From an uncultured bacterium (GTDB taxonomy: Bacteria; Bdellovibrionota_C; UBA2361; SZUA-149; CALKYB01), in NCBI GenBank assembly GCA_938022485.1, contig CALIEE010000031.1, forward strand, positions 1 through 5,900: 5,900 nt of DNA. The letters run 5' to 3'. The stretch's first letter is position 1; the number at the start of each line of letters is the position of its first letter. This document shows positions 1 through 4,863 of this stretch, piece after piece. Made by a program: the position numbers and the translations under genes. The notes beneath the pieces were generated by a model. It saw nothing but the letters and a program-made list of their open reading frames with translations. It was not told the DNA's origin and did no database searches.

Positions 1-499
1 CCCCAGCATCAAGCCAACAGCCGTGGTTCCTACAAATATCTATAATGGTCCCTGAGCGCTTTCCAAAATTTCTTCTACTCATTTGCTCCTTGCAAACTGG
101 GCATTCTCTATAGATAACCTTCTCCCATGGTCGTTCGGGACAACTCAGCAACTCCAACAAACGTGGGGTATCAACTCCACCTGGATGATCCTTGGCCCAT
201 GCCAACAACTCTTCCAGCTCCAGTTTGTCTAAAAAAATTCCCAAACAATCAGAGCAGCGTTCAATTATAAATTTATAACCGATTTCAAGATCTATAGATT
301 GAAGCGGTTTAGAACAATCCGGACAAGAACGATCGGTCTTGGAAGATTCAAGTCCATACTTAAGCCTACTCATGTCCCGATCATAAGTAGTTTTACAATA
401 CCGACAGGACAAATCCCCAACTGGTAGCGACGCCCCGCAGCTCTGACAGGCTACTTTTGGGTCTATGCTTTTTTCTCTATTTTTCCAGGGTCCGGACAT
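1..499 (-). CDS. zf-TFIIB domain zinc protein, C-terminal part off the left edge
   Basis: The 166 visible codons carry three zinc-binding modules. A short N-terminal zinc ribbon has C18-x2-C21 and C32-x2-C35. The first zf-TFIIB module has C59-P-D-C62 and C82-S-D-C85, followed by LGIFLD and an ELEEL stretch. The second has C133-P-V-C136 and C156-x2-H159, followed by GCWLDAG, where the window ends. The zf-TFIIB signature (CPxC, then CxxC or CxxH with G-x-W/F-L-D) is well matched twice, so the family call is firm. The biochemical role of these proteins is not established; structural zinc binding is the safe statement. The start is well constrained: ATG at 499-497 is the first possible start after an in-frame TGA only six codons upstream. 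A GAGGG lies about 12 bases before it, which is rather far. The gene is divergent from the gene at 892. The missing C-terminus could hold a further domain or membrane segment, which cannot be seen here. Confidence 0.88.
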   Translation of the reverse strand, partial: MSGPWKNREKSIDPKVACQSCGASLPVGDLSCRYCKTTYDRDMSRLKYGLESSKTDRSCPDCSKPLQSIDLEIGYKFIIERCSDCLGIFLDKLELEELLAWAKDHPGGVDTPRLLELLSCPERPWEKVIYRECPVCKEQMSRRNFGKRSGTIIDICRNHGCWLDAG

Positions 500-821
500 T
501 GGTAAAAAGTGCCCTCAATGTTTTCTAAATTACAGTATCTTCGCTCCCCTAGGTTATCGACCATTTCCAAGAATCACTTGATCAAATCAAAGAAAGAAAA
601 GCCATTAAAGTCCGGGGCTTAGCTTTGGGGATAGCACTAAATCGTTACAGAAATGGGAAATGACCTCTCAAAAACACATCAGGGGGCCTTTCTATGGTAT
701 TCTCTACCTCAACTACGATAACAGCTAGACACCTTGTTTTGCTCTTTTAAATTTTCATATGGAAGTTCGTGAAGCAAAAAAGGTTTTCAAGCACTTCCTA
801 AAAATAGGTGGCGATTCCCTC
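500..821. other. Intergenic stretch without a convincing gene
   Basis: This stretch separates the divergent genes at 499 (minus) and 892 (plus). It should contain the promoter of the zinc protein, but I see no clear -35/-10 pair. Three short plus-strand frames were noticed. One is a 34-codon ATG frame at 518-622. One is an open run at 553-663 with no start codon and a protein-like composition (including KVRGLALGIALNRYR). One is a 21-residue ATG frame at 759-824 with no ribosome binding site, whose TAA falls at the foot of the following hairpin. None is well enough supported to be called a gene. A perfect 8-base palindrome TTGATCAA lies at 578-585. Confidence 0.5.
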
Positions 822-874
822 TAAAAGATTGAACTGGAGGATTCTAAATTAGAATTTTCCCGTTCAATTTTTTA
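822..874 (+). terminator. Large dyad hairpin with T-tract: intrinsic terminator, attenuator or operator
   Basis: ATTGAAC (828-834) pairs with GTTCAAT (862-868), GG (836-837) with CC (859-860), AGG with TTT through one A-U and two G-U pairs, and ATTCTA (841-846) with TAGAAT (850-855). The loop is AAT and the only mismatch is T835/C861. TTTTTT at 868-873 gives the U-tract expected of an intrinsic terminator on the plus strand, and bases 822-827 could also pair with 869-874. The ribosome binding site of the gene at 892 begins only seven bases later, so this is not a simple end-of-gene terminator for a neighbour. TTGAAC (829-834) and TAGAAT (850-855) also resemble -35 and -10 elements with a short 15-base spacer. 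A promoter inside an operator-like dyad is therefore the alternative reading. Confidence 0.65.
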
Positions 875-880
875 GTCAGC

Positions 881-884
881 GGAG
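881..884 (+). promoter_or_regulatory. Ribosome binding site for the gene at 892
   Basis: GGAG lies seven bases before the ATG at 892, a good Shine-Dalgarno match and spacing. It supports both the choice of start and the view that this frame is or was a translated gene. Confidence 0.6.
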
Positions 885-891
885 TCCTGCT

Positions 892-1482
892 ATGGAAAAA
901 TCTAAATTTCTAGACCTCAGCTTTGAATCACCTATAGTCACTCTTAGCCCTTTGGCACCAATACAAGCTGATATACTTTATGCTTTTGACATATATGAAG
1001 GTAATCAAACTAGACCTACTTGGGTCAAAAAACCTAGTAAGAAAAATAGCTCCTACGTAAACAGAGGTATAGTTTCTGCGATTCAATCAAAACGACGATT
1101 TGAAAGTAAATTACCCAGACAAGTATTTGATAGCTCGATTGGTCCTCAAGTTACGCTTAGTAGCTCCTTGGTATTTTCGGTAGCAAATCTAATTTACAGA
1201 GATGCATCAAGGCCGCTTTTCTTCAAACAATCTAGGACACGTCTTTCTTCAGATCAAAGCGTCGCTAGAATTAAACGACAAATGAACTTTGCCGCTAAGT
1301 ATGCCCAGAAGAATTGGTCTAGAGGCCTAGATGGCTTGACTTTTAGAGTCACAAGAGAGGACTGTTTTTGGGTTTATTTTTACTATCTTTGTCTATGGAT
1401 AGAACAAGAATATCCCGCTCTTTCTCAAGCCTTTAAAGACACTTTTCAAAGCCCAATGCTAAGTATAGCTGGGCCAAGATAG
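892..1482 (+). CDS. Hypothetical basic protein, 196 residues, ending at an in-frame amber codon
   Basis: I do not recognise the family. The product is basic (about 28 Lys/Arg against 16 Asp/Glu). It has no signal peptide and no obvious membrane span. Residues 155-172 form an aromatic patch (CFWVYFYYLCLWIEQEY) that probably packs in a hydrophobic core. The ATG has a GGAG seven bases upstream, and the frame is closed above by TAG at 850-852. The frame ends at TAG 1480-1482 but stays open for 49 further codons to TAA TAG at 1630-1635, with a terminator-like hairpin 27 bases on. The original product was therefore probably about 245 residues. It may be a recent pseudogene, a readthrough gene, or a sequencing error at one base. 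It lies upstream of the phosphatase in the same direction, but the hairpin between them argues against an operon. Confidence 0.6.
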   Translation: MEKSKFLDLSFESPIVTLSPLAPIQADILYAFDIYEGNQTRPTWVKKPSKKNSSYVNRGIVSAIQSKRRFESKLPRQVFDSSIGPQVTLSSSLVFSVANLIYRDASRPLFFKQSRTRLSSDQSVARIKRQMNFAAKYAQKNWSRGLDGLTFRVTREDCFWVYFYYLCLWIEQEYPALSQAFKDTFQSPMLSIAGPR

Positions 1483-1632
1483 AAAGATGCCAGCTACTCT
1501 GTGCCCGAGGATTGGTCAGATAAACTACAAGCCGCTGTTGATATTATAACCCAGCTGCCTGCTGATAACTATCAAACTTTCCCAGTTCGGCGCCTTCTTC
1601 CTCTCGTATTGGCAAATCACCTCCCTGAATAA
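1483..1632 (+). pseudogene. In-frame 3' extension of the gene at 892 after the TAG
   Basis: Directly after TAG 1480-1482 the same frame encodes 49 sense codons and then TAA. The stretch looks like real protein: an acidic start with P-E-D-W, a likely amphipathic helix (SDKLQAAVDIITQL), and a second helix-like segment rich in Leu, Val and Arg. It has no convincing start of its own. GTG at 1501 is the only plausible one near its beginning, and no ribosome binding site precedes it. The simplest reading is that this is the lost or readthrough-dependent C-terminal fifth of the upstream gene. Confidence 0.5.
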
Positions 1633-1658
1633 TAGCCAAGAGGTTTTTACTCCCACTT

Positions 1659-1692
1659 GCGGAAACATAAGCTTCACGTCTTCCGCCTTTTT
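1659..1692 (+). terminator. Terminator-like hairpin after the interrupted gene
   Basis: GCGGAA (1659-1664) pairs with TTCCGC (1681-1686). It can be extended by A1665-T1679 and C1666-G1678 with C1680 bulged. The stem is followed by C and then TTTTT at 1688-1692. The position, 27 bases after the TAA at 1630, suits the end of the extended frame rather than the TAG at 1480. The long loop makes it a moderate, not strong, terminator. Confidence 0.5.
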
Positions 1693-1696
1693 CCAT

Positions 1697-1740
1697 CCCC
1701 TACTGTTTGATTTAATGACTGGCTCTGATTAGGTTAGGGG
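1697..1740. promoter_or_regulatory. Inverted repeat in the phosphatase upstream region
   Basis: CCCCTA (1697-1702) and TAGGGG (1735-1740) are perfect inverted copies 32 bases apart, lying 35-78 bases before the phosphatase start. The region should hold its promoter. TTTGAT followed 17 bases later by TTAGGT is the best -35/-10-like pair, and it is weak. ATGACTG inside this interval resembles a single Pho-box half-site on the opposite strand, but no second half-site follows at the right spacing. Regulation by phosphate is therefore plausible from the gene's function, not shown by the sequence. Confidence 0.2.
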
Positions 1741-1774
1741 CAACAAGGCCAAACTAAAAATCTGAGCAACTGCA

Positions 1775-3382
1775 ATGAATCTAATTTCAAGAATATTAAT
1801 TATCGTTTTCTTATTTTTACTAACTAGCCCTGCGAAATCTGAGCAAGCTGCAGCTCCAAAACCAAAAAATCTGATTGTCTTAGTTGGCGATGGCATGGGG
1901 CCTCAGCAAATAGGACTTGCTGCACTTTATGCCAAGGAAGCTCCAAAAGGATCTAAATCACTGGCCATTGAACGTTTTATCGACAAAGGGGAAACCGGTA
2001 TTGTTTTAACCAACCCTGACAAAGGTTTAGTTGTAGATTCAGCTTGTAGCATGACTCAGTTTTCAACTGGAAAACGAAGCGGCTCTCAGATGGTCGGACT
2101 TGATAGCGATGGCAACCCGGCAGAAACTATGCTTGAGAAAGCAAAAGCTCTTGGAAAGTCGGTTGGCTTAGTGACCGATACAAGACTAACACACGCAACC
2201 CCCGCCTCCTTTGCCTCACACCAACCCACTCGCTACCGTGAAAACAAAATAGCTGAGGACCTTTTGCTAAAGAAAGTGGATGTTCTTTTCGGGGGAGGCG
2301 CTAGACATTTTCTTCCAGCCAGCGTGAATAAAAAAGGCTCTGCAATCCGAAAGAATTATAAGAAACTCACTGGGTTCAAAGGCAAGTTCAAGTCTAAAAG
2401 AAAAGATGAGAATGACTTAGTAACAATAGCTGAAGAGTACGGTTATCAAGTAAACTTCAATAAAAAAGCTTTTTCGTCGGCAAAAACACTTCCCCAACTA
2501 GGTTTATTTGCAATATCAGGTCTACAAGATGCAATTACAACCAAGAAGCTCTCCGAAGCTGGTAGTTTAAATATACCGACACTACGAGAGATGACAGCAA
2601 AGGCCTTGGACCTCCTATCCACAAACGAGAAAGGGTTTTTCTTAATGGTCGAAGCAGGGCAGATCGACTGGGCAGGTCACGAAAATGATGCCGGTAGATT
2701 GCTTAACGAAATGCTTCGCTTAGATTCAGTGGTTGACTTGGTTTTAGACTGGGCCAAAGATAGAAATGACACCTTAGTAGTACTAACGGCAGATCATGAA
2801 ACTGGCTCGTTTGGTTTTAGCTATTCCGGATATCAACTACCAAAAGGTAAAGAACTCTCTGGGACTGCTTTTAAAGATTCTATTTTTAAGCCTAGTTATA
2901 ACTTCATCGATCCTTCCAATCTAGACAGACTATTTAACCAACAAAAGACACTGGTGGAAGTTTGGGAAGACTTTGACGATCTAAGCTATTCCAAGCGCAG
3001 ACCGAAGGCTTTAGCTAAAATGGTTACTGACGCTACAGGTTTTTTCTTCTCTCGAGATTCTGCGAAGAAAGTATTGGAAGAACACTACAATGAATTTTAT
3101 GACAGCGAACATAAACAACTTAGTGAGAAAACAGTCCCTCATATTCACGACTTTGCTGCTTTCTACCCTTACATTGGAAACAATAGAGCAGTTTTAATTG
3201 CAAGAGGGCTGGCAAAAGAACAGGGAGTAGTTTGGGGAACTGGGACACACACTTCCACTCCGGTCTTAATAACTGCAATAGGTCCAAGCTCTGCTACTAA
3301 AAACTTTAAGGGATTAATGCATATGTCAGAGGCTGGACAACTTGTAATGGATGCGGCTGGACTCAGTAATCCTGGAGAATAA
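1775..3382 (+). CDS. phoA: Secreted alkaline phosphatase, PhoA family, Vibrio-type
   Basis: The 535-residue precursor of a periplasmic or secreted phosphomonoesterase releases inorganic phosphate from phosphate esters using two zinc ions and usually one magnesium. Residues 1-22 form a signal peptide with R6, a hydrophobic core and an AKS cleavage region. Family motifs follow in order: GDGMG with metal ligand D39; DSACSMTQFSTG with nucleophile S89; THATPA with H140; phosphate-binding R153; VEAGQIDWAGH with E293, D298 and H302; ADHETG with D340 and H341; and GTHTST with H492. His at 140 and Trp at 299 replace the Asp153 and Lys328 of the E. coli enzyme, as in marine Vibrio alkaline phosphatase. 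About 150 residues separate H341 from H492, against about 40 in E. coli, which fits the large crown loop of the Vibrio type. Nothing is truncated. The ribosome binding site is weak (TGAG about 8 bases upstream). The symbol is at family level. Confidence 0.95.
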   Translation: MNLISRILIIVFLFLLTSPAKSEQAAAPKPKNLIVLVGDGMGPQQIGLAALYAKEAPKGSKSLAIERFIDKGETGIVLTNPDKGLVVDSACSMTQFSTGKRSGSQMVGLDSDGNPAETMLEKAKALGKSVGLVTDTRLTHATPASFASHQPTRYRENKIAEDLLLKKVDVLFGGGARHFLPASVNKKGSAIRKNYKKLTGFKGKFKSKRKDENDLVTIAEEYGYQVNFNKKAFSSAKTLPQLGLFAISGLQDAITTKKLSEAGSLNIPTLREMTAKALDLLSTNEKGFFLMVEAGQIDWAGHENDAGRLLNEMLRLDSVVDLVLDWAKDRNDTLVVLTADHETGSFGFSYSGYQLPKGKELSGTAFKDSIFKPSYNFIDPSNLDRLFNQQKTLVEVWEDFDDLSYSKRRPKALAKMVTDATGFFFSRDSAKKVLEEHYNEFYDSEHKQLSEKTVPHIHDFAAFYPYIGNNRAVLIARGLAKEQGVVWGTGTHTSTPVLITAIGPSSATKNFKGLMHMSEAGQLVMDAAGLSNPGE

Positions 3383-3393
3383 AAGGCCTCAAA

Positions 3394-3423
3394 ATAAAAA
3401 AAGCGGGCTCTACTTGAGCCCGC
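3394..3423 (-). terminator. Strong intrinsic terminator for the porin transcript
   Basis: GCGGGCTC (3403-3410) and GAGCCCGC (3416-3423) form a perfect 8-bp GC-rich stem with a five-base loop. Read on the minus strand the stem is followed by seven T, A and four T (3402-3391), a textbook U-tract. It lies about 115 bases past the porin stop. On the plus strand the hairpin comes only 20 bases after the phosphatase stop but has no T-tract behind it. It may still help end that transcript or protect its 3' end. Confidence 0.85.
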
Positions 3424-3537
3424 CATCATCAACCACCACCCAAAAAATATTTAAATAAAGCCCTTACTTCTGTTCCCTCCGGGTTTTAAAAATTCTTTTC
3501 ATCACAAGGATGCTTACGGTCAGAGTCAACATTTGAT

Positions 3538-4629
3538 CTACAGCCTCTGAGTAAAAATAAAATCTACTCGAATGTCATCTTCCGAGCTTCCACCATCCAC
3601 CACCGTATTGTCCGCAAAAGTAACTCCCAATTGAAGTTTGGACCAATGGCCATTTAGATAATGCGTTCCCACAATAGTGTGCTCTCTTGGGTCCTCAAGT
3701 TCATCACGACCAATAGTAGAGAACTGATATCCAAGTTCAAAGGCGCCTAGGTTATATCCCAGCTGAGCCAAAACCCCGACCACGTCTTCTTCAAATAAGT
3801 CATTTTCTCGACTTTGCCAGTGAACTTCGGAGTTAAGCGATAAGCCGTTCACCCTTAGTCCAGCATCAAGATTTACGCTGGTGATCTCTTGGTCTTCGTT
3901 TTCTGCGTAAAAAGCTCCTAGCCCAATAGTTCCAGCCAGCTGACCCGACTCTCTAAGATCACTCTCTTCGATTCTACTGCCGTAGTCTCCAAGGTTTAGC
4001 CATACTTGTCCCGAGACTAGAAGGTCCGTGTCATCAGCAATCTCATTTTGACCTTCGCCATTGAAGACACCAAGAGCATAGCCAGCTTTGCTACTGTCTC
4101 CATGGAACATTACTCCTCGATCTCTTCTTGGTGCCAATATTTCCGTAACTACAGAGCGTTTAGTCGTTAAAAGTTGATAGCCCTCAGCTAATTGTTGTCT
4201 AGAGTACGGTGCCCTTGTTTGACCAATTCGAAGCTTCGCGTGGTCACTGAAATTGATTTGAGCCCAAGCATCAAGTAAGGCTCCGCCATCTTCGTCGCTA
4301 CCCTGCTGACCATCTACAAAGTCGTACTCCAGCATATAGCTAACCTTGCCGCCAATGGCGTCACCGCTAGCTTCTAGCCTGGCTGAAAATATATCGAAGT
4401 TGAAATCATTATCCCCTTGATCAACATCGATGTAGCTAGCGCCCGCCTGAATCTGTGCGTTTAAGGTAAGAGAAGCCTTATCATTGGCTATTCGAAAGCC
4501 ATTATCATATCCCACAGAGACATTCGATGGTTGCGCATCAGCCAACAAGTTTGTCTCTGGCATAGCGATGGCCTCAGAACCAATAATCAAACTGGTAGCA
4601 GCCAGTAATTGAAGTGCTGTTTTATTCAT
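3538..4629 (-). CDS. Outer-membrane porin, phosphate-selective porin O/P (OprO/OprP) family
   Basis: The 363-residue precursor should fold as a beta-barrel channel for small anions in the outer membrane. Residues 1-22 are a signal peptide (K3, hydrophobic core, cleavage after SEAIA). The rest shows alternating strand-like segments. The family block at residues 134-191 is clear: RIGQTRAPYSRQ, then TTKRSVVTEILAPRRDRGVM, then YALGVFNGEG. OprP itself is phosphate-selective, OprO favours polyphosphate, and many relatives have unknown substrates. This protein is strongly acidic (57 Asp/Glu against 24 Lys/Arg in the precursor), so phosphate specificity should not be assumed. It ends in FIFTQRL with a final Leu, where barrel proteins usually end in an aromatic residue. 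The ATG is preceded by a strong GGAGG. The gene is convergent with the phosphatase and 234 bases downstream of the membrane-protein gene. Confidence 0.88.
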   Translation of the reverse strand: MNKTALQLLAATSLIIGSEAIAMPETNLLADAQPSNVSVGYDNGFRIANDKASLTLNAQIQAGASYIDVDQGDNDFNFDIFSARLEASGDAIGGKVSYMLEYDFVDGQQGSDEDGGALLDAWAQINFSDHAKLRIGQTRAPYSRQQLAEGYQLLTTKRSVVTEILAPRRDRGVMFHGDSSKAGYALGVFNGEGQNEIADDTDLLVSGQVWLNLGDYGSRIEESDLRESGQLAGTIGLGAFYAENEDQEITSVNLDAGLRVNGLSLNSEVHWQSRENDLFEEDVVGVLAQLGYNLGAFELGYQFSTIGRDELEDPREHTIVGTHYLNGHWSKLQLGVTFADNTVVDGGSSEDDIRVDFIFTQRL

Positions 4630-4637
4630 GAACCTTT

Positions 4638-4642
4638 CCTCC
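4638..4642 (-). promoter_or_regulatory. Strong ribosome binding site of the porin gene
   Basis: On the minus strand GGAGG lies eight bases before the ATG at 4629-4627, inside the purine-rich run GAGGGGAGGAAAGG. This is the best Shine-Dalgarno in the window, fits an abundant outer-membrane protein, and fixes the start. Confidence 0.8.
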
Positions 4643-4776
4643 CCTCAAAGTCAAAACCTCTCAAACAAAATCTTGCCTATAACGATAGACTCTAAAAGGT
4701 TAAGGGGCTGACGCTCATCTCGCAATGGAGAAAACGCAGTTTCACAAGTTGAAGTAGAAGAAAAAAGTTGGATGAA

Positions 4777-4796
4777 GTAATTTTACTTTAAATTAC
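4777..4796. promoter_or_regulatory. 20-base dyad upstream of the porin, possible operator
   Basis: GTAATTT (4777-4783) and AAATTAC (4790-4796) are perfect inverted copies separated by six bases, lying about 150 bases upstream of the porin start in an AT-rich, non-coding stretch. The symmetry suits a dimeric regulator, but the short AT-rich arms could also be chance. The 234-base gap holding it (4630-4863) is long enough for the porin to have its own promoter. The best -10-like candidates on the minus strand lie around 4677-4690 (TATCGT, TATAGG), with no good -35. Confidence 0.25.
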
Positions 4797-4863
4797 AGTT
4801 ACCTTGAGAAGTGTTTTAATTTTAAACTACTTGAAGCAAAGTTTGAAAAATGAACGAGGAAAC

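Noticed and set aside
526..536. TAAATTACAGT shared with 4789-4799, both upstream of minus-strand genes
   Set aside because: Several 11-base matches are expected by chance in an AT-rich window of this size, and the distances to the two start codons differ (about 30 and 160 bases).
518..622. Plus-strand ATG frame of 34 codons
   Set aside because: It lacks a ribosome binding site, has a composition rich in Lys and Ser without structure, and overlaps the likely promoter region of the divergent zinc protein.
759..824. Plus-strand 21-codon ATG frame as an independent gene
   Set aside because: It has no ribosome binding site and is too short to judge. It is kept only as a possible leader peptide in the finding on the dyad.
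1480..1482. TAG read as a sense codon through a changed genetic code
   Set aside because: The porin ends at TAG at a family-appropriate length, and reading through it would add only three residues before TGA, so TAG acts as a stop in this organism.
1704..1731. Pho box upstream of the phosphatase
   Set aside because: Only one half-site (ATGACTG) resembles the consensus; the second half at the required spacing does not match.
3169..3432. Minus-strand open frame of 87 codons
   Set aside because: It lies almost entirely antisense to the conserved C-terminal part of the phosphatase, starts inside the terminator region, and has no recognisable domain. It is a shadow frame.
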